Assembly: GCA_021779875.1 (NCBI GenBank)
Contig: JAJXZV010000048.1
Coordinates: forward strand, 1 to 7,668
Direction: 5' to 3'
From: Pseudomonadota bacterium
GTDB taxonomy: Bacteria > Pseudomonadota > Gammaproteobacteria > Steroidobacterales > Steroidobacteraceae
DNA: 7,668 nt
This document shows positions 1 through 5,606 of the stretch, in pieces; positions within the stretch are counted from its first letter, which is position 1, and each line of letters opens with the position of its first letter. The notes under the pieces were generated by a model. That model was not told where the DNA came from and ran no database searches. It was given only the letters and a program-made list of their open reading frames with translations. The position numbers and the translations under genes are program-made.

Positions 1-279
1 CTCCTTGCCCTGCAGGCCGACCCGGGACTGCGCCATGTTGCTCGGGGTCGCGCCGAAGGTCGACTTGTTGCTGTTCTTCTGCACGATGTCCGCGCTGCCG
101 GCCGGGAAGTAGTCGTTGATCGGCGCTCCGTGCGTCTGGTACTGCAGGCCGATGTCCACGACGCCGTAGAGCGTGATGCCCTTCCAGGTCAGCGCGTCGT
201 CGTCCGCCGCGTGCGCCATCCCGGTCGCCGCGACCAGCAGCGCCGAGGCGACCGCGGTCTTCAGTTTGAAATCGTTCAC
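1..279 (-). CDS. Gram-negative general porin, N-terminal part (cut by window edge)
   Basis: The first 93 codons of a porin, running off the left edge. Translation starts MNDFKLKTAVASALLVAATG, giving a basic N-terminus, a hydrophobic core and an AHA cleavage site, so signal peptidase probably cuts after residue 24. The mature start ends in a first beta-strand reading TLYGVVDIGLQYQTHG, and residues 84-93 read NMAQSRVGLQGKE-like sequence. The pattern 'LYGVVDIG ... SRVGLQG' is typical of the trimeric porins (porin_4/OmpC-like) of beta- and gammaproteobacteria, which let small hydrophilic solutes cross the outer membrane. The start is GTG, supported by AGAGGA (293-288) eight bases upstream. No ATG lies nearby in frame. 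It faces the same way as the regulator gene behind it, but a 156-nt gap with inverted repeats suggests its own control. Family assignment is good; the transported solute cannot be told. Confidence 0.85.
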   Translation of the reverse strand, partial: MNDFKLKTAVASALLVAATGMAHAADDDALTWKGITLYGVVDIGLQYQTHGAPINDYFPAGSADIVQKNSNKSTFGATPSNMAQSRVGLQGKE

Positions 280-287
280 TGTGAGTG

Positions 288-293
288 TCCTCT
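288..293 (-). promoter_or_regulatory. Ribosome binding site of the porin gene
   Basis: AGAGGA on the minus strand, eight bases before the GTG at 279-277. It decides the non-ATG start of the porin gene. Confidence 0.7.
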
Positions 294-338
294 CGATGAT
301 TTGGGCGTAAGTATCTGGGCCAATCCCTTGCACGGCGC

Positions 339-355
339 TCGGCGGAGCCCGCCGA
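339..355 (-). repeat. GC-rich stem-loop in the porin leader
   Basis: TCGGCGG-agc-CCGCCGA forms a perfect 7-bp stem with a 3-nt loop, about 60 nt upstream of the porin start. There is no T-run on either side, so it is not an intrinsic terminator. It may shape the 5' untranslated leader of the porin mRNA, but with this GC content a chance hairpin is possible. Confidence 0.4.
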
Positions 356-421
356 CGCGCGCTGCCGCTCGAGTCGTGTCATTTCTCAATGTGACGTTTT
401 TATTACTCGCCGGCACGCCGC

Positions 422-437
422 GACGCATTTTTGCGTC
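422..437. repeat. Perfect hairpin/dyad GACGCA-TTTT-TGCGTC
   Basis: A 6-bp perfect inverted repeat around a 4-nt T/A loop, upstream of the porin and overlapping the stop codon (438-436) of the regulator frame. On the minus strand it is followed by a GC-rich stretch, not a T-run, so a rho-independent terminator is unlikely. It could be an operator for the porin promoter or a simple mRNA 3'-end structure of the regulator. Function is not determined by the sequence. Confidence 0.4.
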
Positions 438-936
438 AAGCAGGGTTATTTATATCATTTTGCAGGGGAAAATACACCCGGCGAGTGTATGTTTGATACA
501 ACACGCGAACTCGCCCCACGCCGATTCTCGCTGCACCGCGGCGGGCGGCTCGCCGTCGCCGGCGGCGCCGCGCTGCCCGCGACTTGCGCGCCCCGGCGGT
601 CGGCGAGGCCGCCGGCCGCGCGCAGGAGGTCCCGTACAGCACGCGCATGATGCCGAGCACCGGCCCGTCGGCGAGCGCGTAGTGCACGGTCTGCGCCTCG
701 CGGCGGGTGGTCACCACGCCGGCGGCGCGCAGCACCGCGAGATGCTGGGACAGCGCCGACTGGCTCAGAGAGACCCGCTCGTTGATCGCGCCGACCGACT
801 GCGGGCCCTCGAGCAGGCAGCACAGCACCTGCAGCCGCTGATCGTTCGCGAGCGCTTTGAGCAGCGCCGCGGCCTCGCCGGCGTGGCCGGCCACCGCCGC
901 CATCGCCCCCTCCTCGTCGTGCGCCACGGAACTCAT
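436..936 (-). CDS. ArsR-family regulator, likely SqrR/BigR/YgaV-type persulfide sensor
   Basis: A 166-residue winged-helix repressor. Residues about 20-105 are a complete ArsR-type domain: a LLKALANDQRLQVLCCL helix, the recognition region SLSQSALSQHLAVLR (about 56-70), and the wing GVVTTRREAQTVHYAL (73-88). The CxC metal motif of arsenic/cadmium sensors is absent. Instead Cys39 and Cys105 are 66 residues apart, the spacing (from memory) of the cysteine pair in SqrR, BigR and YgaV that forms a persulfide bridge and releases DNA. Cys40 is an extra neighbour. The ATG at 936 has AGGAG (949-945) eight bases upstream; an in-frame ATG at residue 12, also behind a purine-rich stretch, is an alternative. 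Residues 106-166 are an odd Arg/Ala-rich tail not expected in the family. It is divergent from the SQR/pump operon, which it presumably represses. The family is secure; the persulfide signal is inferred from the cysteines and the context. Confidence 0.85.
   Translation of the reverse strand: MSSVAHDEEGAMAAVAGHAGEAAALLKALANDQRLQVLCCLLEGPQSVGAINERVSLSQSALSQHLAVLRAAGVVTTRREAQTVHYALADGPVLGIMRVLYGTSCARPAASPTAGARKSRAARRRRRRRAARRGAARIGVGRVRVLYQTYTRRVYFPLQNDINNPA
472..490. promoter_or_regulatory. 19-bp operator-like dyad ATACAC-N7-GTGTAT
   Basis: ATACACcCGgCGaGTGTAT is an inverted repeat with two perfect hexamer arms and two further matched pairs inside (CG/CG). A third half-site follows at once: TGTAT (486-490) pairs with ATACA (496-500) across 5 nt. 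The DNA here is much richer in A and T than the flanking genes, as is usual for control regions, although it lies inside the open frame of the regulator's tail. On the minus strand a TATAAA-like hexamer lies just downstream (near 453-448), so the dyad could sit over a porin promoter. A GTGTAT hexamer also occurs in the divergent control region (1008-1013). The binding protein is unknown; the neighbouring ArsR-type regulator is one candidate. Confidence 0.4.
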
Positions 937-944
937 AGGTGGAA

Positions 945-949
945 CTCCT
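945..949 (-). promoter_or_regulatory. Ribosome binding site of the regulator
   Basis: AGGAG on the minus strand, eight bases before the ATG at 936-934. It favours this start over the ATG at residue 12. Confidence 0.65.
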
Positions 950-1012
950 GATGGGATCGGCCGCGCCTGGCCGCAAGATTCCGGACATCGACGCGGCGAT
1001 ACCGCTTGTGTA

Positions 1013-1031
1013 TTAGTTTATCCTAAATTAG
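1013..1031. promoter_or_regulatory. Candidate operator of the SqrR/BigR-like regulator
   Basis: TTAG (1013-1016), CTAA (1023-1026) and TTAG (1028-1031) form two overlapping inverted repeats midway between the divergent starts, the expected place for the repressor to block both promoters. Assignment rests on position and symmetry only. Confidence 0.45.
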
Positions 1032-1073
1032 ACTTCCTTCATATACAGAAGACGCGCGACATTCCGTCGCCCC

Positions 1074-1079
1074 AGAGGT
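1074..1079 (+). promoter_or_regulatory. Ribosome binding site of the DUF2892 gene
   Basis: AGAGGT, five bases before the ATG at 1085. It fixes the short 67-residue product rather than any upstream in-frame start. Confidence 0.6.
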
Positions 1080-1084
1080 CCGCC

Positions 1085-1288
1085 ATGAACATCGACAAAT
1101 GGGTCATCCGATTCGCCGGCACCGTGATACTCGCGAGCCTGCTGCTCGCGCACTACGTGGATCCGCGGTGGCTGTGGCTGACCGCCTTCGTGGGCGCCAA
1201 CCTGCTGCAGTCCTCGTTCACCGGGTTCTGCCCGCTGGCCAGCCTCTTGAAGCGGTTCGGACTGAAGTCCGGCACCGCGTTCTGCTAG
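1085..1288 (+). CDS. Small two-helix membrane protein, YgaP-type transmembrane domain (DUF2892)
   Basis: A 67-residue inner-membrane protein. Two hydrophobic segments (about 10-24 and 29-45) are joined by a short HYVDPR turn and followed by the family signature FTGFCPL (45-51) and an amphipathic end, LLKRFGLKSGTAFC. This is the DUF2892 domain, found alone or fused behind a rhodanese domain in E. coli YgaP, where the rhodanese part carries sulfane sulfur. Here the rhodanese part is missing. Two cysteines remain, Cys49 in the signature and Cys67 as the last residue. It is the first gene of the operon, 11 nt before the adaptor gene, and divergent from the presumed persulfide sensor. In other bacteria such proteins often sit beside SQR, rhodanese or persulfide dioxygenase genes. 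A role in passing or holding sulfane sulfur at the membrane is plausible, but the biochemical function of the isolated domain is unknown. Confidence 0.85.
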   Translation: MNIDKWVIRFAGTVILASLLLAHYVDPRWLWLTAFVGANLLQSSFTGFCPLASLLKRFGLKSGTAFC

Positions 1289-1299
1289 ACCGGCGCCTC

Positions 1300-2370
1300 A
1301 TGAGCACCTCCAAACGGGCCGGCGGCCGCGCGCCGCTCGCGCTCGCCGCGGCGCTGCTGCTCGCGGCCTGCGCCAAGCACGCGCCGCCACCGCCGGCCGG
1401 CGCCGCACCGCCGCTCGCCAACGTGGTGGTCGAGCCGGTGCGCGCCCCGGTCGAGCGGGTGGTCGACGGCATGGTCGAGGCCGTCAACGAGGCCACGCTG
1501 TCGGCGCAGACCGCCGGACGGGTGGCGGAGATCTTGTACGACGTCGACGACGTGGTGCCCGCCGGCGCGGTGGTCGTGCGCCTGCAGGCGGTGGAGCAGC
1601 GCGCGGGCCTCAAATCCGCGCAGGCCGCGGTGCAGGAGGCGGCCGCGCGCAATGCCGAGGCCGCCGCGACCTTCCAGCGCATGGACGACCTGTACCAGCG
1701 CCACGTGGTGACCAAGGCCCAGCTGGACCAGGCCACCGCCAACCGGGACTCGGCCGCCGCGCGCCTGTCCGCGGCCCAGGCCGCGCTCGAGACCGCGCGG
1801 ACCAACGTGGGGTACACGGAGGTGCGCGCGCCCTACGGCGGCGTGGTGACCGCCCGCCTGGTCGAGGTCGGCGAGACGGTCGCGCCCGGCACGCCCCTGA
1901 TGACCGGCCTGTCGCTCCAGGATCTGCGCGTCGGCACGCACGTCCCGCAGAGCGCGCTCATGCAGGTGCGCAAGCTCCGGCAAGCCGCGATCTACGTGCA
2001 CGGCCGGCGCATCCAGGTGGCCAAGATCACGCTGTTCCCCGAGGCCGCGGCGCCGTCGAGCACCTTCCGCGCGCGGCTCGACCTGCCCGCCGGCGTCCTC
2101 GATCTCGCGCCCGGCATGTACGTGAAGGTCGGCCTGGTGGTGGGCGACGCGGAACGCATCCTGGTGCCGGCGAGCGCGCTCGTCGAGCGCAGCGAGGTCA
2201 CCGGCGTGTACGTGCTCGATGCGGCCGGGCACCCCGCGCTCAGATACGTGCGGCCGGGCCACCGCCAGGCCGACCGGGTGGAGATTCTCTCCGGGCTCGC
2301 GGCCGGCGAGCGCATCGCGCTCGATCCGGTGGCCGCCGGCGCCGCGGCCGCGGCGGGTAACCGCTCGTGA
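1300..2370 (+). CDS. RND efflux periplasmic adaptor lipoprotein (HlyD/AcrA-like)
   Basis: A 356-residue membrane fusion protein that bridges the inner-membrane RND pump and the outer-membrane channel. The N-terminus has a signal peptide ending in the lipobox LAAC, so Cys24 should be lipidated after signal peptidase II cleavage, as in AcrA and MexA. Domains in order: first lipoyl half (about 60-98, with LSAQTAGRVAEI), alpha-helical coiled-coil hairpin (about 100-168, with LYQRHVVTKAQLDQA), second lipoyl half (about 170-203, YTEVRAPYGGVVT), beta-barrel (about 208-283, ending LAPGMYVKVGL) and membrane-proximal domain (about 287-343). The ATG at 1300 is chosen because it opens directly on the signal peptide; a longer frame upstream would run through the DUF2892 gene. 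The ribosome site is weak, so coupling to the preceding gene is likely. Its stop overlaps the pump start by four bases (GTGA). Family is clear; the substrate is not. Confidence 0.92.
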   Translation: MSTSKRAGGRAPLALAAALLLAACAKHAPPPPAGAAPPLANVVVEPVRAPVERVVDGMVEAVNEATLSAQTAGRVAEILYDVDDVVPAGAVVVRLQAVEQRAGLKSAQAAVQEAAARNAEAAATFQRMDDLYQRHVVTKAQLDQATANRDSAAARLSAAQAALETARTNVGYTEVRAPYGGVVTARLVEVGETVAPGTPLMTGLSLQDLRVGTHVPQSALMQVRKLRQAAIYVHGRRIQVAKITLFPEAAAPSSTFRARLDLPAGVLDLAPGMYVKVGLVVGDAERILVPASALVERSEVTGVYVLDAAGHPALRYVRPGHRQADRVEILSGLAAGERIALDPVAAGAAAAAGNRS

Positions 2371-5300
2371 AGGACGCCCTGGGAGTGAGCGGCCGCCTGG
2401 CGCGGGCGTTCCTCGAGAACCAGCTCACGCCCCTGCTCGCCCTGACCGCCCTGCTGCTCGGCGTGTTCGCGGTGCTCGTGACGCCGCGCGAGGAGGAGCC
2501 GCAGATCGAGGTGACCTTCGCCAACGTGCTGGTGCCCTTTCCCGGCGCGAGCGCCGAACAGGTGGAGAACCTGGTCGCGACGCCGATGGAGAAGGTCCTC
2601 GGCGAGATCGCGGGAGTCAAGCACCTGTACTCCGTGTCGCGGCCGGGCCTCGCGGTGCTGACGGTCCAGTACGAGGTGGGCATCCGCCGCAACGACGCCA
2701 TCGTGCGGCTGTACAACTCCGTGTACTCGAACCAGGACTGGCGGCCGCCGGGCTCCGGCGTGCTGCAGCCGCTGATCAAACCCAAGGGCATCGACGACGT
2801 GCCCATCGTCACGCTCACGCTGTGGGCGCGCGATCCCGCGCTCGGCGGCGCCGAGCTCGGCAAGGTGGCGCGCGCCATCGAGAGCGACATCAAGCGGGTG
2901 CCCGGAACGCGCAACGTCTACGCCGTCGGCGACGTCGAGGCCGCGATCCACGTCGAGCTCGATCCGAGCCGCCTCGCCGCGGCGGGGCTGACGGTCGAGG
3001 ACCTCTCGGCCGCGCTGCAGGCCGCCAACCTGGTGCGCCAGAGCGGCGCGGTGATCAAGGACGGCCGGCTCGAGCCGGTGCAGGCCGGCACGTTCCTCGC
3101 GAGCCGCGACGACGTCGGCGGACTGATCGTCTCGGCGCGCAACGGCAAGCCCATCTACCTCGACGACGTGGCCACGGTCACGGATGCGCCGCGCACCCCC
3201 TCGCACTACGTCTGGTACGGCACCGGGCCGGCCGGGGCCGCCCACGGCGCGCCGGCGGCGCACCAGGCGCCGGCCGTCACGCTCGCCATCGCCAAGCAGC
3301 CGGGCACCAACGCGATCGACGTCGCCACGGCCGTCATCCGCCGCGTCGGCGAGTTGCGGGGCATCACCATCCCCGAGGGAGTCGAGGTGAAGGTGACCCG
3401 CAACTACGGCGTCACCGCCAACGACAAGGCGACCAAGCTGATCGAGAAGCTGATGTTCGCGACCGTCTCGGTGGTGCTGCTGGTGCTGCTCGCGGTCGGC
3501 CGGCGCGAGGCCGTGGTGGTCGGCGCCGCGGTGATCGTCACCCTGGCGGCCACCTTGTTCGCCTCCTGGGCCTACGGCTTCACCATCAACCGGGTGTCGC
3601 TGTTCGCGCTGATCTTCTCGATCGGCATCCTGGTCGACGACGCCATCGTGATCGTGGAGAACGTGCACCGGCACCTGTCGATCGAGCGGGGATCGATGGC
3701 CGAGGTCATCCCGCGCGCGGTCGACGAGGTCGGCGGCCCGACCATCCTCGCCACCTTCACGGTCATCGCCGCCCTGCTGCCGATGGCGTTCGTCTCGGGA
3801 CTGATGGGCCCGTACATGAGCCCGATCCCGATCAACGCCAGCATGGGAATGCTCGTCTCGCTGCTGGTCGCGCTGGTGTTCACCCCGTGGATGTGCCGCA
3901 AGCTGTTCGCGAGCCAGCGCCCGGCGCATGCCGGGGAGGGGCACGGCCCGGACCGGCTGCACCGGTTCTTCGAACGGCTGATGAGCCCGTTCCTCGAGGG
4001 CGACGGCGCGCGCCGCAGCCGGCATCGGCTGTACCTCGGCACGGCCGCCGCCATCCTCGCGGCCGTGCTGCTCGGCGTCTTCAAGCTGGTGGTGCTGAAG
4101 ATGCTGCCCTTCGACAACAAGTCGGAGTTCCAGGTGGTGGTCAACATGCCCGAGGGCACGCCGCCCGAGGGCACCGCACGCGTGCTCGGCGCGCTCGGCG
4201 ACCTGGTCGCCGGCGTCCCCGAGGTCACCGATTACCAGGCCTACGCCGGCACCGCCGCGCCGATCAACTTCAACGGATTGGTGCGTCAGTACTACCTGCG
4301 CGCGGACGGCAATCAGGGCGACCTGCAGGTGAACCTGGTCGACAAGTCGCAACGCTCGCGCAAGAGCCACGAGATCGCGCGCGCCCTGCGTCCGGCGCTC
4401 GCCGCCGCAGGCAAGCGGCTCGGCGCCGCCTCCGTGCAGGTCGTCGAGGTGCCCCCGGGCCCGCCCGTGCAGGCGCCGATCGTCGCCGAGATCTACGGGC
4501 CGGACTACGCCGCCCAGCAGCGGATCGGGCGCGCGGTGCGCGCCCTGTTCGACCACACGGCGGATATCGTCGACACGGACGATACGGTGCCCGCCGAGGC
4601 GAGCCGCTACGTGGTGAGCCTCGATCGCGCCAAGGCGGCGCTGCTCGGCGTGCCGCAGGCGTCCGTGACCGCGACGCTGGCGGCCGCGCTCGGCGGATCC
4701 GATGCGACCTTCATCCACGCGGGCCGCGAGCGCGACCCGATCGCGGTCCGCCTGGAGCTTTCGGTCGCCGACGCCGAGGGGCTCGCGCCCGCCCTGTCGC
4801 TGCCCCTGCGGGCGGCGGGCGGCGGCACCGTGCCGCTTTCGGAGGTGGTGAACGTCTCCGAGCATCGCTGGGATGCGCCGATCTACCACAAGGATCTGCT
4901 GCCCGTGGTGTTCGTCACCGCCGACATGGCGGGGCGGCTCGACAGTCCGCTGTACGGCATGTTCGGCCTGGTGTCGCGGCTGGGCGCGATGCTGCCCGGC
5001 GGCGAGCGCCTGCACCAGCTGTTCGTCAAGGCGCCCACCGAGTTCAGCGCGTACAGCCTCAAGTGGGACGGCGAGTGGACCATCACCTACGAGACCTTCC
5101 GCGACATGGGGCTCGCCTACGCGGTCGGCCTGGTGTTCATCTACCTGCTGGTGGTCGCGCAGTTCCGCTCCTACGCGGTGCCGCTCATCATCATGGCGCC
5201 GATCCCGCTCACCATCATCGGCGTCATGCCGGGCCACGCGCTGCTCGGGGCGAACTTCACCGCGACCTCGATGATCGGCATGATCGCGCTCGCGGGCATC

Positions 5301-5597
5301 ATCGTGCGCAATTCGATCCTGCTGGTGGACTTCATCAACGCCGAGGTCGCCGCCGGGCAGCCGCCCGCGGCGGCGGTGGTGCGCGCGGCCTCCATTCGCG
5401 CCAAGCCGATCGTGCTCACGGGGCTCGCGGCGATGATCGGCGCGCTGTTCATCCTCGACGACCCGATCTTCAACGGTCTCGCGATCTCGCTGATCTTCGG
5501 CATCCTGGTGTCGACCGCGCTCACCCTGCTGTTGATTCCCCTGCTCTACTTCGGCTACCTGCGGCGCACCCGCGAGCGCGCCGCGTCCACAACCTAG
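2367..5597 (+). CDS. RND efflux permease (AcrB/HAE-like superfamily)
   Basis: A 1,076-residue proton-driven pump of the usual size (AcrB is 1,049). It has the duplicated RND plan: TM1 (about 20-38), a first periplasmic domain, TM2-6 (about 345-510), a cytoplasmic link, TM7 (about 555-575), a second periplasmic domain, and TM8-12 (about 915-1070). The start carries the TPREEEPQI motif (39-47) of an uncharacterised RND subgroup. TM4 reads SIGILVDDAIVIVEN with the proton-relay pair Asp424-Asp425. In TM10 the expected relay Lys (AcrB Lys940) is Arg981, in GIIVRNSILLVDF. Residues about 285-302 form an Ala/His/Pro-rich loop (GAAHGAPAAHQAP). The start is GTG, overlapping the adaptor stop by four bases, which points to translational coupling. 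The substrate cannot be read from the sequence. Its place beside an SQR and a probable persulfide sensor suggests a sulfur compound or a thiol adduct, as inference. Confidence 0.93.
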   Translation: MKDALGVSGRLARAFLENQLTPLLALTALLLGVFAVLVTPREEEPQIEVTFANVLVPFPGASAEQVENLVATPMEKVLGEIAGVKHLYSVSRPGLAVLTVQYEVGIRRNDAIVRLYNSVYSNQDWRPPGSGVLQPLIKPKGIDDVPIVTLTLWARDPALGGAELGKVARAIESDIKRVPGTRNVYAVGDVEAAIHVELDPSRLAAAGLTVEDLSAALQAANLVRQSGAVIKDGRLEPVQAGTFLASRDDVGGLIVSARNGKPIYLDDVATVTDAPRTPSHYVWYGTGPAGAAHGAPAAHQAPAVTLAIAKQPGTNAIDVATAVIRRVGELRGITIPEGVEVKVTRNYGVTANDKATKLIEKLMFATVSVVLLVLLAVGRREAVVVGAAVIVTLAATLFASWAYGFTINRVSLFALIFSIGILVDDAIVIVENVHRHLSIERGSMAEVIPRAVDEVGGPTILATFTVIAALLPMAFVSGLMGPYMSPIPINASMGMLVSLLVALVFTPWMCRKLFASQRPAHAGEGHGPDRLHRFFERLMSPFLEGDGARRSRHRLYLGTAAAILAAVLLGVFKLVVLKMLPFDNKSEFQVVVNMPEGTPPEGTARVLGALGDLVAGVPEVTDYQAYAGTAAPINFNGLVRQYYLRADGNQGDLQVNLVDKSQRSRKSHEIARALRPALAAAGKRLGAASVQVVEVPPGPPVQAPIVAEIYGPDYAAQQRIGRAVRALFDHTADIVDTDDTVPAEASRYVVSLDRAKAALLGVPQASVTATLAAALGGSDATFIHAGRERDPIAVRLELSVADAEGLAPALSLPLRAAGGGTVPLSEVVNVSEHRWDAPIYHKDLLPVVFVTADMAGRLDSPLYGMFGLVSRLGAMLPGGERLHQLFVKAPTEFSAYSLKWDGEWTITYETFRDMGLAYAVGLVFIYLLVVAQFRSYAVPLIIMAPIPLTIIGVMPGHALLGANFTATSMIGMIALAGIIVRNSILLVDFINAEVAAGQPPAAAVVRAASIRAKPIVLTGLAAMIGALFILDDPIFNGLAISLIFGILVSTALTLLLIPLLYFGYLRRTRERAASTT

Positions 5598-5600
5598 GAG
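5596..5600 (+). promoter_or_regulatory. Ribosome binding site of the SQR gene
   Basis: AGGAG overlaps the pump gene's TAG stop and lies six bases before the ATG at 5607, giving the SQR its own strong initiation site inside the operon. Confidence 0.75.
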
Positions 5601-5606
5601 ACGTCC

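Larger units (their letters stand above)
937..1084. promoter_or_regulatory. Divergent promoter/operator region between regulator and sulfide operon
   Basis: This 148-nt gap separates two genes facing apart, so both promoters must lie here. Its centre (about 1006-1050) is AT-rich against a GC-rich background. TTAGtttatcCTAAaTTAG (1013-1031) holds three alternating half-sites: TTAG-N6-CTAA and the overlapping CTAA-A-TTAG. AT-rich palindromes of this style are known operators for BigR-type repressors, though I am not matching a published box base by base. A GTGTAT (1008-1013) abuts it, and TATACA at 1042-1047 could be a -10 element for the plus-strand operon. No confident -35 is seen for either direction. 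Autoregulation plus control of the operon from this one site is the likely arrangement, by inference. Confidence 0.6.

Noticed and set aside
375..396. Imperfect dyad CGTGTCATT-tctc-AATGTGACG as a CRP or FNR site
   Set aside because: Only 7 of 9 pairs match and neither the TGTGA-N6-TCACA nor the TTGAT-N4-ATCAA pattern is met.
422..437. Hairpin as a rho-independent terminator of the regulator gene
   Set aside because: The short 6-bp stem is followed on the minus strand by a GC-rich stretch with no T-run.
436..936. Regulator as an arsenic or other metal sensor
   Set aside because: The ELCVCDL-type metal motif is absent. The cysteine spacing and the SQR neighbour fit a reactive-sulfur sensor better.
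1099..1299. Longer N-terminus for the adaptor protein
   Set aside because: It would overlap the DUF2892 gene in another frame and bury the lipoprotein signal peptide; ATG at 1300 places the signal sequence at the N-terminus.
2367..5597. Heavy-metal (CusA-type) RND pump
   Set aside because: No clear methionine relay or metal-binding partner genes are seen, and the motifs match another RND subgroup. Substrate is left open.
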